From: Antedon mediterranea
Lineage: Eukaryota; Echinodermata; Crinoidea; Comatulida; Antedonidae
Length of the DNA stretch: 64,000 bases
Direction: 5' to 3'
NCBI RefSeq assembly: GCF_964355755.1
Contig: NC_092670.1
Location: 3,189,001 to 3,253,000 of the forward strand
Below the pieces are notes generated by a model. That model saw only the letters and a list, made by a program, of their open reading frames with translations. It was not told where the DNA came from and did no database searches. Below are positions 23,886 to 35,356 of this stretch, piece by piece. Position 1 is the first letter of the stretch. Each line of letters starts with the position of its first letter. Both the position numbers and the translations under genes were made by a program.

Positions 23886-24412
23886 TCTTATTTTTTTTCC
23901 ATTCAGGAATTCTTCAGTTCGTTTCTTGTTGATGTACACACACAACAGTGTTAAAAGAAATGATGACAATCTGAGGTAGGTGTGTCTCATTAGAGTGCAA
24001 TGTTGAATGAACTATACCCTAATAGGGGGGGGGGGTGGAGGTGGGGTGTTGATATGGTTATTTATGTTAAAGTTCTTCTTGTAATAGTTTCCGCTCTTCG
24101 GGGAGAGAGGGGCTATCCAATGCTGGAGGCCTTGGACGTTTTAAGCCTTTTTTGGCATATTTTAATGCCCAGTTTTCCTCTGGGCACTGCTAAGGGGCCC
24201 CAATAAGCTCCAGTGACCCTGGGTTTACCCAGTGAGCACTCATAGCCGTCACTGCATGTAAGCTCTACTCACAGACTACCAACACCACAGTTGGTTTGTG
24301 TAGTCTAACTTGGGTCATTGAAGGAATGGAAATAAACTATCTAAAATCATCAATGCATTAACTTCAATAATCATTTTCTTTTCATCAAGTCTCTTAATGA
24401 ATTCATTCATCT

Positions 24413-24531
24413 TGTCTGCCACTCTTGAACTTGCTGATTACCAGTTTTATCTTGTTTAAATTTCTTTGGGAATGTTCGTCACACCTTTTAGATACTGTTA
24501 ACAATTCATTGAAGTCCAGGGGCTGATAATT
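24413..24531 (-). pseudogene. Relic of a death-effector-like exon (copy A)
   Basis: After an AG acceptor (complement of 24532-24533) the frame DFNELLTVSKRCDEHSQRNL and about 20 further residues aligns with the start of the exon at 48498-49049 (DYNELLTEVSDWWKEH). One extra base near the start puts it out of the phase used by the intact exon, and it stops at 24413-24415. The rest of the domain is missing. It looks like a truncated duplicate. Confidence 0.5.
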
Positions 24532-25185
24532 CTACAACAAAGTAAAGACAAATTGCTATGTTTTTTGTTTTTTTTTATATATATAAATTTATAATAAATT
24601 TGAAAAATATAAAAAATGGAAAAATTTTTTTTTTTATTAAAATACCGTAACAATAACTTAATTTTTTAATTCAATAATTAAATTTTGCCATAAAATTTAC
24701 TGCTGGCCTAGGTATCTATGCGCTCGCATCGCGTGGCTAGCTTATAGGCATGCCTGGAGACGGCGTATAATCTAAGACCACAGCATTGACTTCATATTGC
24801 AATGATCTTAAATCTAAGACCATCGTTGCCAAGGGTTTCATGGGGTCTTAAGCCTATTCTAAGAGTAGGCTTAAGACCTTTATTGCAATCCACCCCTGAT
24901 ATTTTCGCCCATGAGTTAGATGTATCTGTATATACCATACTGTAAACAGTCTATAAAATGCCTCAATACAATCAAATAAGAACTGTAACTCACAATTAAT
25001 AAATATTAATGTGAACTAGGAATTACAATTCTGCAATAAAAGTCTAAATAAGTAGAAGGGCTCCTCCCCAACTCAGAAATTTCTAATTTATGTGTTGGAA
25101 ATTGTGTTTGTAATTGTGTAATAAAAATTATTGCATAATTTGAGTAGAAAATTGACACCACTACCCTATTAACTATAAAACATAC

Positions 25186-25230
25186 TTTCTGCATTGCTTG
25201 ATGGTCCAGCTTTACTTCTTGATTGTTTAC
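25186..25230 (-). CDS. Cassette linker exon 1 (45 nt)
   Basis: Flanked by AG and GT on the minus strand, phase 1-1. It encodes KQSRSKAGPSSNAE plus split codons: a short Ser/Arg/Ala-rich hydrophilic linker with no fold. It belongs to the family of cassette exons spread through this locus and is the one nearest the copy A relic exon. Confidence 0.55.
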
Positions 25231-25889
25231 CTAAAAAGAAAGTATTTTAGGACAGTAATTACAATATCCATGTTGATAAATAGTACGAACTATACAACAT
25301 TTTTTTTAAACTTCTAAGAGACATTTTGAATTAATCAACAACATAAAATATTAAGATGTAGTTTGGTTCTTTAAATTTAAAGAACCAAACTCCCGACCAA
25401 ACTGTTAAAAAAGTTGCAAAATGGCATTGAAATCATTCACTAAAGTACCACATCAGAACATAAATCAAACTACAGTTATATCATTGTTATTAAATTATGA
25501 AATAGGTGTATACTTAATTACAAAGTAATCTAAATATACTAAATTGAAGAAGTAAATGTTAGGCTACACATTATTTAAGCCAAAGACACTATGGGTTGCA
25601 ACCATATTCAATGGTGTCATTGAAAAAATTAGGTGTATCAATGTGATATCTTATACTGAAGTAGTTGTGAGGTGTGTTTTGTATATTAAAGTTCATATAC
25701 ATTTTACATTATAAAGTACAAAAAAGTAAAATTTGTGTTATTTGTTTGTGCGTCATTGAATTTGAATATATATACGAATGCATTGGAACATAAAAAAAAT
25801 AATTGTTTAGTATTTAAAAACATTACAGATGCTCTCATTGTATGATGTAAATTCCAAAGCTATATAGATTATGTTAAGTGGCGCAATAC
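25231..25889. other. Intron-like stretch
   Basis: No coding signal. Contains the sequence TTGCAAAATGGCATTGAAATC (25413), present also near 37898 and 63605, so three related copies of the intron exist. Confidence 0.5.
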
Positions 25890-26414
25890 CTTTTAGAACT
25901 TGGACAGGCCTTATAAGTTGTAGGAGCTTTATGCTGTCAATAAATGGTTGCATATCTTCCTCACAAATTGTGTTTTTTTCCTCAAGGTCCATAATCAAAT
26001 GCCATTTATCCTCATAATTCTGTTTTGCTTCATTAAAATGTGTATTCATTTTCTGCATATCTTTATTGGTTAGACTATCTCCAAACTCTATCAACATCAG
26101 TCTGTGTGGAGTCAACTTTGAAATTACAATATCCCTAACATTTGGGAAGGCTCCGATTTTCTCTTTAATTTTTCTTGCCAATCCAAATTGTTCTGTTACT
26201 TTTATGGTTTCATAAAACAAAGTTAAGTCATGGCTTGTCAGATGTTCTCTGTCCATTAAGGAATTTAGTAGCTCAGTTGTGTTGGATGCTTCATCTAACT
26301 CACCAGTTGGCAGGAGATCTTTATACAAAAGTTTCAGTTTATTGAGTAAATGACGATGATCATACCACTCTGAACAGTTTACTTTAATAAGTTCAAAGTT
26401 AGGATCAGGAATGT
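25890..26414 (-). CDS. Tandem death-effector-like domain exon
   Basis: A 525-nt phase 1-1 exon: AG at 26415-26416 (complement) and AAAAG|GTATT donor at 25888-25889. It encodes 174 residues with two helical repeats. The first is about 12-88 (LLNSLMDREHLTSHDLTLFYETI); the second about 99-172 (TPHRLMLIEFGDSL ... MQPFIDSIKLLQLI). The pattern LLxxLxxxxxLxxxDLxxF is DED-like, as in the N-terminal halves of caspase-8-type and echinoderm NLR proteins. It is a paralog of 48498-49049: same length class, same phases and a shared C-terminal region. An alternative is a related death-fold (CARD or DEATH). I cannot tell whether it belongs to the NACHT transcript or to a separate duplicated gene. Confidence 0.65.
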
Positions 26415-26868
26415 CTATGAAAATAAAAAAAAACATATATTTAAAATACTATTACAGGCTAAGAATAAGTATAAATTTAATATTATAATCAAACAAAAAT
26501 TTTCTAAAACTTTTGTCAGAATTTAAAGCTATGGTAATGGTAACTTTATAGGAATAGAGTGTAATACATGTTGCAATGATATAATCCTAAATTTATAAAA
26601 TGAAATTGCTAATGAAATATTGCAGTCATCAATAAAGCTTTCAAATATTGTTGAATATTAAATTCCACTAGACATTGTAGTTGTATAAGTTTAAAAACTT
26701 AATAACTAAAAATGAATAATATCTGCAAAGTCTATTCCTAAATTATGTGTTTGTTGGTAATTGTATTAGCTTAAATTGTAGGAAATCAAATTCAGTTAAG
26801 AAGGTGACATCCTCATTGCACAAATTAAGTAGAATATTGGCACCCCAATCCTATTGAAATAAACATAC

Positions 26869-26913
26869 TTTCTGCATTGCTTGATGGTCCAGCTTCACTT
26901 CTTGATCGTTCAC
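26869..26913 (-). CDS. Cassette linker exon 2 (45 nt)
   Basis: Minus-strand AG/GT-bounded, phase 1-1, encoding ERSRSEAGPSSNAE plus split codons. Its sequence is close to the family consensus. It lies 455 bp upstream, in gene sense, of the DED-like exon at 25890-26414. Confidence 0.55.
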
Positions 26914-27272
26914 CTATAAAATAGTATTTTAGGACAGTAATTAAAATATACATGTTTATGAATACTATTACTATATACATTTTTTACAATTAATAACATT
27001 TTTTCCTGCAAACCAAACTACTACAGATGACCTAAATGAAATTATATGCTATTGGTAATTATTATTGTATTAAATAATGTTAGAAGTTGTACAAATTTGA
27101 TTTAATTTAGATTATAATAAATAATGTTACCACAATAACCAAGTGACATAATTTATGTATCCATATACAAAACTTTCTAACTTATGTTTGTTGGAAATTT
27201 GTTTGTAATTCCAGATTGCCTAAATAAGTAGAATATTAAGACGACCCCAAACTCCATTGAAATAAAACATAC

Positions 27273-27314
27273 TTTCTGCATTGCTGGATGGTCCAGCTTT
27301 ACTTGATTGTTTAC
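27273..27314 (-). CDS. Cassette linker exon 3 (42 nt)
   Basis: One codon shorter than the consensus, with the frame kept: KQSSKAGPSSNAE. AG/GT bounds and phase 1-1 as in its paralogs. Loss of exactly three bases agrees with selection on frame. Confidence 0.55.
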
Positions 27315-27589
27315 CTATAAAGAAACATAACAATTCAGTATAAATTACCATGTTTACTCTCTTTTTATATAAGTGGGCCTCCTTTGTAAAATTTATATTT
27401 GTAAGAAACATTGTATAGTCAAAGTGAGAATACACAAGGTAATTATCCAGTTTTGGTTACCATTTATTAAGTAATAGACATAACTTTAAACTGTGATATT
27501 AATGAATCTCAATTTTGTAGCAAGTTTTGGTTTCAAATTATTTACGCACATTTAAGACAAGAAACGACCTGGTTTAATGTTTTTAAAGT

Positions 27590-29995
27590 TATATATACTA
27601 CTCTAGTAGCTAGATCAACTTTCGTATGCACTTTGAGGTCCAGAGAATTTGATTTCAGAAATTGGTTTAGGGTGGTCAAACAATAATTTTTGGCTTGGTT
27701 ACACATTTTAAAAATGTGGCGAAAGGTCAAAGGTCAGGGTGAAAGGTCATAAGACCAAACACCAATATGTCCTTAAATCTCAACAACCATTGGTCACATC
27801 GAAGTAATTTTGGTCTCAAAATGATCAGAAGGTATACATTTATATTCAGTCTAATGGGACATTTTAGTTAAAAATGACCGGAAATGACATTTCTGACCTT
27901 TGACCTACAACCCAGGGCATGTATTTATCTCTGTAACTACTGGTCATAGACATTTGAATTTGGTTTTAAATTGTTCGAAATATATATTTTGTTATTTGTT
28001 ACACATTTTGAAAAATGTTACAAAAGGTCAAAGGGTCAAGGTCAAGGGTTATATGAAAAAATAAATAGAGGTACTTGTATCTCGGCAACCACTGGTCGCA
28101 GCAAGTCAATTTTGGTCTCAAAATGTTCAAAAGGCATGCATTTATATTCCGTCTAATGGGGCATCTTAGTCAAAAATGATCAGAAATGCCATTTCTGACC
28201 TTTGACCCACATACCAGGGCATCTTCATATCTCTGTAAGTACTGGTCGTAGAAACTTAAATTTGGTATCAAATTGTTCGAAATATACATATTTACATTCA
28301 TTGTAATAGAAAATGTGGTTAAAAGATGAACAGAAAATACTATTACTAATGTTTCAAACAAAAAACATATCTCTACACAACTTATCCTTAGACAGTAAAG
28401 TTATGCAATAACTGATACTTTAAATTGTTTCAATTTCAAGTACTAGTTATTGCTGTCCACGAGAACAATTTTGATATAAACGTCAAGCTCAACAGTTCTT
28501 TTCAGAATGCTAGAAGTAACTTGCCATGTGTATCCGATTAAACACCCCGGGCATTTATTGTTCAAAAGTGTTTTTAGGGGGAGGGGAGGCATCTTTATTT
28601 GGAGTATAATATGGTAACATGTATAATGAAATAAATACCACCTAGATGTAAAAAAAATACAGCACAATTAATATCAAAAAGTGAAAAAATGCTTGGTAAA
28701 TTGTAGATTATGGTAGTTAATAAAATTATGTCAAAATGCTTGGTAAATTGTAGATTATGGTAGTTAATGAAATGTGTTGTAATACAATTATTTTGTAAAT
28801 GCATGTGGCGGAACGTTTATTCCACATGATGTTCTATTGGAGGGAAAGGTGGCGTTTATTTGAGGGAGGCTTTTATTCAAAGCGGGTGTTAATTCGAATT
28901 AATACTCGCGCTCAACAGTTAAGAATGCTAGAAGTAAGTACAATCATGTAATAAGAGGTATCAGAGACAACTATAATAGACCAATTCATTGTCATTATTC
29001 CGTAACACTGTTGCATAATATTTTTTAATGTTACCGACAAAACTTATACCGGTACATAATATGTATAAGGTTTGTCCGTGTATATTATACACGTCTGTTC
29101 CCAGTGTAGATAATAAAACAATATATGTTTCTGGAGATTTATTATCAATACCACTAGAAAAAGGTACAGAATTTAAAGTATCAGTTTTTGCATAACATTA
29201 CTGGATAAGTTATGTAGAGATTTATTTTTTGTTTGAAACATTAGTAATAGTATTTCTGTTCATCTTTTAACCACATGTTCTACAGTATTACAATGAATGT
29301 AAATATGTATATTTCGAACAATTTGATACCAAATTTAAGTTTCTACGATCAGTACTTACAGAGATATGAAGATGCCATGATATGTGGGTCAAAGGTCAGA
29401 AATGGCATTTCTGACTAAATTTTACTAAAATGTCCCATTAGATTGAATATGAAAGCATGCCTTCTGAACATTTTGAGACTAAAATTGACTTGCTGTGACG
29501 AGTAGTTGCCGAGATACAAGTATCTATTTATATTTGTTCATATAACCCTTGACCCTGACCTTTTGTAACATTTTTAAAAATGTGCAACAAATAACAAAAT
29601 GTTTATTTCAAACAATTTAAGACCAAATTCAAGTGTCTACAATCAGTAGTTACGGAGATACATACATGCTCTGGGGTGTGGGTCAAAGGTCAGAAATGGT
29701 CACATTTCCGGTCATTTTTGACTAAAATGTCCCATTAGACTGAATATAAATGTATACCTTCTGATCAATTTGAGACCAAAATTACCTCGCTGTGACCAGT
29801 GGTTGTCGAGATTTAAGGACTTATTGGTGTTTAGTTTGATAACCTTTCACCTTGACCTTTTGACCTTTCGCCACATTTTCAAAATGTGTAACCAAGCCAA
29901 TAATGATTGCTTGACCATCCTAAACCAATTTCTGAAGTCAAATTCTCTGGACCTCAAAGTGCATACGAAAGTTGATCTAGGTACTAGAGTATACT
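27590..29995. repeat. Large imperfect inverted repeat (arms about 800 bp)
   Basis: 27590-28420 matches 29170-29995 in reverse complement, with substitutions and indels. Examples are CTTTCGTATGCACTTTGAGG versus its complement near 29945, and GATGAACAGAAAATACTATT versus its complement near 29258. Within each arm a shorter repeat (AGGTCAGAAATG, TCTGTAAGTACTGG) recurs. The 750-bp centre contains a dispersed AATAAACG repeat (28805-28905). No gene is seen. It could be a foldback element or an inverted duplication. Confidence 0.85.
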
Positions 29996-29999
29996 GTAA

Positions 30000-30740
30000 T
30001 ATGCATTATTTTTACAAAATGTCAAAAATTGCAGGTCTAGTGTCTTTAACAGTAATCTTTATTTTTAATGATTTACAGTATGGATAAAACTCATAGTGTT
30101 AACCATTAATGCAATCAATGCTAAGAAAATGTACAGTGCTTGAGAAAGTTTGCTAAAAACATATTATTTATTCATGTCTAGATTTACACATTTTCTGTTT
30201 ATAGTAATGTAGTGGTACTGTTAGTCTCTTGATGCTAGCAGAGTATTAAGAGTTTATAAACGATATGTTTAAAATGAGCTATGCATAAGCAATAAAGGCA
30301 ACATACTCCAGCTTGAACTTCTTGATTTTTCAAGCTCCCCTACAAAATTTGATTTTTATAACTAAATTTAAAAGATATCTTTTCTTTTTAACGGTGAAAT
30401 ACATATTATAACAAAAATAATCATTATTAAATTGAACATAACCACTGATAATGAATGAAGGATGTCAGTGTTGGTACAATGCTCATGAACTGATTTATTA
30501 CTAAATTGATGTGATATGCAAGACATTGAGTTGCTCTTAACTCGTACAACTACGGTACTGTGAATCGCTTGTTGAAATTGATTCCTCTGATAGCAGAAGG
30601 TAATCAAACTTTTAAACTTGACATTTAATAACCTAATACTGTACCCGCCACCTTGTTTTTTTTGCTGTATGCATTTACGGTTTGTCATTGGGCTGTAGGG
30701 GTTTTGGTAATATTCTGTAAAGATTGTTATACATTTTGAC
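30000..30740. repeat. Duplicated terminal-exon block, copy 1
   Basis: About 700 bp (GTCTAGTGTCTTTAACAGTA at 30033 to CATTTTGACAG at 30735) recurs at 36688-37500 in the same orientation. On the minus strand each copy contains a candidate terminal exon. Confidence 0.8.
30269..30339 (-). CDS. Candidate terminal exon derived from a cassette (copy 1)
   Basis: After an AG acceptor the phase-1 frame reads ELEKSRSSSWSMLPLLLMHS and stops at TAA (30269-30271). The KSRSSS part, coded by ATCAAGAAGTTCAAGCTGG, is cassette-like, but the GT donor is absent and the frame runs to a stop. This suggests a cassette exon turned into a 3' terminal exon. Support is limited to sequence resemblance and phase. Confidence 0.35.
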
Positions 30741-31347
30741 AGTAATAATAATAATATACGAGCACGTTAAAAATGACAAAATGCGCACATTAATTGTATA
30801 AAAGTGCTAAAAATGGTAAAAAATAAGGCCTTTTTAAAATGAATATAACTCTTCAGAATGGAAGATGACCCCAACACCAATTATGTTACTCATGTATTGC
30901 CAATATTTTCATTTTGATGATGTCATCATGTCTTAAAATTTGAATAACGGTGGTTACGTAATTTCACCTACAACGTATAGTTGAATACCTTACGGCTCTT
31001 CTGAATTAAAGCTGACCTTGATGTTATAACTTATTATGAGAGCTAGTGAAATCATGGAGGTATAAAAAAGAAGGAGATTCAACTAGCTTGTCTCCTTTGA
31101 TGTATTCATTGCAGCCGCCGAATGTTTAACAGATAAGGGAGTAATTATAAACGGTATCGCACATAAGCACTGCGTGGCGTACAAGGTCAATATGTCACGA
31201 AAAGGTCGTATAATTAATTGTAAAACCGGAAGCAAACCGCTTGACCTCGAGCACATGAGCGTTGTGTGTGAGTCGAGTAGCTAGCGCGCGCGGCCGGCAG
31301 TGCAAAAAAGCAACACTGTATTCTTTTATTCTACAAAAATTGATGTG

Positions 31348-32980
31348 ATGGAGTTTGATGAGTTGTTAACAAAAGAATTATTAGCAGAATTTGAAGAAAT
31401 AAATACCGAAGTAGGCACCGAAAAAGTGAAAAATATCTGTATATGTAACTGTCCATCGACGGAAGAGACAATAGCCTGCAACGGTAAAGATTGCGAAGTC
31501 AGATGGTTCCATACGAATTGCGCGAGTTCAGGCCTAGCCGCCGAAGAAACGTGGAAGTGCGAAGTGGGCCAAGCAATTATACGAACGCTAGTAGGCCCAG
31601 CGAATCAACTACTAACAATAAACCGGAAAAAGGTGAGTATTAACATGGAGGTATACCTCCATGGTATTAATGAGCATAGATGGTATATATAGGCCTAACT
31701 AATTAATTACTCTAATAGAAAATAAAGCTATTTACTACTACTGTACATTTTATAATTCATGGATTTTGCTGTTGACACATTTTCCAAATAATTAAATTTA
31801 AAATTACCGAAATACAGGGAATAGATATTTCAGCCCTACGTCGCCCACTACATTGTATTTTGCACAGGAAATTAAAATATTAGGGATGGTCAGATTGAAT
31901 TTAACTTTTTAATTTTATGGGAAAGACATTTTAATTTATGATTTATTTTAAAATAATTCACAGCTGCAAAAAAGAAGCCGATAAAATGGAAGAGCCAATA
32001 TCTACTTGAAAATGCATTAGCTGATTCTTTGGAAATTGTTAATCACTCATTTAACAAAGTTCTTGGAAGACCCTATGCTGCAGTTAAATCCAAAGATGGC
32101 AACAGCAATAAACAATGCAGTGGTCGAGTTGCGGTCAAAAGATATTCAGGATGTTGCAAACAAACTTGTCAATACTTTATGGGAGACAGCAACTGTAGCA
32201 AACACTAAAAGAACTGCATCAGAAGGGTTAGACGCAGCGTGTAGAAACTTTCAAACTTTTCGCATAAATGAAAACTCAAATCAATTTTTAGGTTTAGTTG
32301 ACTGTGATATTGCTGCAAATTTTTTATTCCAAATGGCAAGCGAGGCAATTGTAGAAGAGTTGTTGTTAAGGCAAATTGGGCCGTATGAGAATGCTGCTGC
32401 AAATGAACCGCCACAGGTAGAGGTAACCAAGGAAGAGCAACAAACATTAAGATACATGGCTGGCTATATTCCGCATAAATTATTACGCTTTTAGAGAAGA
32501 TTTCCAAATAACAATCTAGTTAATTTATCTATTGATGTATTAAGGAAATTAGAAATTGAAGACAACAATGATAAAATGTCATTTTTAGATTATAGTAAAG
32601 ACTGGATTACAAAAATTAACAGAGGAGGCCTATTTCAAATAAATAATGATTCATTTTTATTTTTTAGGTGGCTGGAATGCGAGGTAAAACCCATTTTGTC
32701 CTCCACAAAAATTACAGAACTTTGTGGTTTAAATTTAAAGGACAAACTTACTTCAGCCCTTGATTCGCCTGTCATTAAATTAGCATGGGAACGGTTGATT
32801 GGGGATAATGTTAATGAGGTAGTAGTGTCTACTTTATTTAACAAAGTTATTGGATGTTATATAGACATCAGATGCAAGGCTTTTACCACCGTATATATGA
32901 TGGAAAGAAAAAAGAAAGATGCATCAGTCAGAAAGAAGGGTGAAAAACCCTTAAGAAAGAAACTTAAAAATAATGACTAA
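31348..32980 (+). pseudogene. PHD-like finger gene of the transposon, decayed
   Basis: Exon 1 (ATG at 31348, donor GTGAGT at 31633) encodes an acidic start and then a PHD-like Cys/His array: CICNC, C-x4-C, WFHTNC and W-x-C. After the intron the coding continues, with ITHLTKFLEDPMLQLNPKMA, VVELRSKDIQDVANKLV and LRYMAGYIPHKLLRF. It then has ITKINRGGLFQINNDSFLFF and a basic tail (RKKGEKPLRKKLK) before a stop at about 32980. The reading frame shifts near 32035, and an in-frame TAG at 32492-32494 separates the last two blocks. The protein belongs to an uncharacterised transposon-linked family known to me from cnidarian and echinoderm genomes. It is no longer intact. Confidence 0.65.
31637..31670. 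mobile_element. 20-bp double-tip scar with 7-bp duplication
   Basis: CATGGAGGTATACCTCCATG (31644-31663) is two 10-bp copies of the transposon tip joined head to head. It is flanked by GTATTAA on both sides (31637-31643, 31664-31670). It lies at the start of the intron of the transposon's own gene, two bases into the donor. It reads as the excision footprint, or the extreme internal deletion, of a second copy. Confidence 0.8.
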
Positions 32981-33169
32981 CTTAAAGAAAGAATTTCCAA
33001 TTTATTCACAATATAAATATTTTCTATACAGTTCAGTAAATACATAAAAGGTGTTCATGAAATTATTATTATATTTGTACTTTATTATTTATGGTTTTCG
33101 TTCTTTTTGGGAATGGGGTACTGTCTATGCTAAAACGCGACTTCCTGGTGTTGGAGTGGATTGAACCAG

Positions 33170-33346
33170 TTACACTTCTGGCTCCTGCAACTTGTAGAGT
33201 GTCAATGCATTATGTTGGAATTGATGAACTGTTGGGTTTTCATTTCTTCCTCCACATCCTCTCTGTTTGCTAAAGTATTCCTCAAGAGGATCTTGGTTTA
33301 GTTTTTCACTCAACACATAGTCCACACCATCAGTAGCAAGCAATTC
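33170..33346 (-). pseudogene. Terminal exon of a P/THAP9-like transposase
   Basis: Minus-strand exon of 59 codons ending TAA at 33170-33172, with an AG acceptor at the complement of 33347-33348. It reads LLATDGVDYVLSEKLNQDPL, EEYFSKQRGCGGRNENPTVH and QFQHNALTL. The QDPLE-F ... RG-GGxNxNPT-xQF pattern is a conserved block of P-element/THAP9-like and related transposases. No upstream exons of this gene remain before the right TIR, so the catalytic region has been deleted. Confidence 0.6.
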
Positions 33347-33352
33347 CTTTTG

Positions 33353-34146
33353 TAAGTTTTACAAAAGAGTTAACTGTAGAGGAACACAATAAACATTAAT
33401 TGTACTGTATTAACATTAGCTTTAATATAGTTTTTAACAATACAACCATTAATTAGGTTCACCATTGTATTAATTATAATATAAATTAGCCTATAACTAT
33501 AATTTATATTAATAACATTGTTGAATAGGTTCACGAATCATAATATCAAACAAGGATACTCTAGGCCTAGCCCCAGCATAATCTTCCAAACCCGTTGATT
33601 ACGTCACACTTGATGAACCAACAAGCGACTCGCCGAGAGAAAAAAGCCCTATGTTGCAATGCATGTAGAGAAAATATACACGCGTGTACACGGTCGGGAT
33701 TTTCACGGTTTGAAACATAAATTATTAAATAATATTTACTAAAAATAATCATTTTCCGAGGTTATCGTGTTATCGATATATAATATAAAAACCATAAAAA
33801 CTTAAACTTACGGTTATTTTGGTAAATATTACTCGATTTTCTTCTAATAAAATGTAATGGCTTTCTAAATTCAATATGGTTTCGGATATGTTAAACTCTG
33901 ACCCCACAAGCCCTCTCTAGAAGCTAATACAACCAAAAAAGTGTTTAAAATACATGTTCAGGGCGACTTAAATGCTAAGGGGCCTTGTAACAAGCGATGA
34001 ACGACCGGCTGCACTGACAACGATGAAAGGCGACGTCCCGCGTGGCAGAGCGGAAGGCGGCTTTTTTGAACTCATCTAAGCGAGCCAATCAGCGTCCGAG
34101 GAAGTCAGTCATAGTTCATATAGCACACAGCATTTTAATCTCTATT
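33353..34146. other. Transposon right interior
   Basis: No gene recognised. The expected upstream transposase exons are absent. GC-richer sequence lies at 33990-34110. Confidence 0.4.
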
Positions 34147-34907
34147 AGCTAGTTGAATCTCCTTCTTTTTTATACCTCCATGGTGAAATGTAGATATGAA
34201 TGCATATAAAAATTAAGCCTATCGAATGTTATGAAGTTATCATATGGCCAGTTGAAGTTAAAAAGTAGTTTTTTCATCTCTTTCGTCAAAGTTATACACA
34301 TTATAAAGAGCGCGCACCGCGCTTCTACCTGCCAAATTTTCTTCCAATTGTTATATTTTATTGCTCAATTCATTATCTTTCGATATTGGTATCCACAAGT
34401 TTATTTTGATAATGTCATCAGTGCCAAAAACTTAGAACATGATGTGTGTCCGTAATTTCACCAATGCTACACTGTATATAGATATACAGTATACTGTACA
34501 TAATGTGATATGACATACTATAAGCGTATAATAGGATGGCATACATCAATATTTTCCGATTGTATGTTAACATACGTGCATGATTAAAAAATATTAATGT
34601 CAATGAATTTATAAAAATGATCACCTAATTTGTCAAAGTGACGAATTAAATTCTAGTTGGTAATTATTATTGTATTAAACAATGTTAGAAAATTTACAAA
34701 TTTGATTTTAATTTACATTATAATTTCTTTGATGATTTTACCACAATAAACAAGTGACATAATTTATGTATTCATGTAGCTTAAAATAACAAAACTTTCT
34801 AACTTATGCGTTTGTTGGAAATTTGTTTCTAATTCTGTAAAAGTTATGTCCAGATTTCTTAAATAAGTAGAATATTAAGACCCCGATTTTATTGAAATAA
34901 AACATAC

Positions 34908-34973
34908 TTTCTGCTGCATTGTTGGATGGTTCAGCTTCATGACTTCTTGATTGTTTACTTCTTGATCGTTTAC
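34908..34973 (-). CDS. Cassette linker exon 4 (66 nt)
   Basis: The longest cassette: KRSRSKQSRSHEAEPSNNAAE plus split codons, phase 1-1. The RSRSK motif is doubled by an internal 18-nt duplication, and the added length is a multiple of three. Confidence 0.55.
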
Positions 34974-35317
34974 CTATAAAGAAAATATTAACAATACAGT
35001 ATAAATTACCATGTTTATTCCCTGTTAGTCCAACGTCTATGTCTCAATGTCTATGTCTCAATATCATAAAGTAGCCTAAGTACTTACTTATGTAGCCCTC
35101 AACCGAATATACACTTTATATATTCTGAGTTTGTTAGAAATTAATTTTAAGGACAACTAGGAAATACAGTAACAGAACTTTCTAAATTATGTATTTGTAG
35201 GAAATTATATTACAGTAGCATAAATAATAGGAAATCCAATTCAGTTAAAAAGGTGACGTCTTTATAGCCCAAATCAATTAGAATATTGGCACCCCAATCC
35301 TATTGAAATAAACATAC

Positions 35318-35356
35318 TTTCTGCATATGATCCAGCTTCACTTCTTGATCGTTTAC
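35318..35356 (-). CDS. Cassette linker exon 5 (39 nt)
   Basis: Shortest cassette: KRSRSEAGSYAE, phase 1-1, AG/GT bounded. Two codons shorter than consensus, with the frame kept. Confidence 0.55.

Larger units (their letters stand above)
23886..25600. repeat. Segmental duplication copy A, right part
   Basis: From CAGGAATTCTTCAGTTCGTTT onward it matches 61970-63640 of copy B in direct orientation, with indels. It contains a relic death-effector-like exon and a cassette exon. A poly-G tract lies at 24025-24034. Confidence 0.8.
31053..34182 (+). mobile_element. 3.1-kb TIR transposon with 7-bp target duplication
   Basis: The ends are perfect 36-bp inverted repeats (31053-31088 and 34147-34182) starting CATGGAGGTATAAAAAAG. 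GTGAAAT flanks both sides (31046-31052, 34183-34189). Alignment with the related Helitron-like copy at 23380 shows the host sequence continuous across the site. It carries a decayed + strand gene and a minus-strand terminal exon with a QDPLEEYF ... NENPT block like those in P/THAP9-type transposases. The CATG tip and 7-bp duplication also fit the P superfamily, which I favour without proof. Confidence 0.85.
30745..34656 (+). mobile_element. Helitron-like copy interrupted by a transposon
   Basis: 30745-31052 and 34183-34656 together align with the 22.9-23.9 kb element: TGATGTCATCATGTCT, AAAGAGCGCGCA and similar blocks. The 3' end has the hairpin AATTTGTCA / TGACGAATT, then AAATT, CTAG (34653-34656) and T. 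The 5' half is missing or diverged. The 31053-34182 transposon lies inside it. Confidence 0.6.

Noticed and set aside
33567-33752. 61-codon minus-strand frame in the transposon
   Set aside because: No transposase motif and no splice connection in phase to the 33170-33346 exon.
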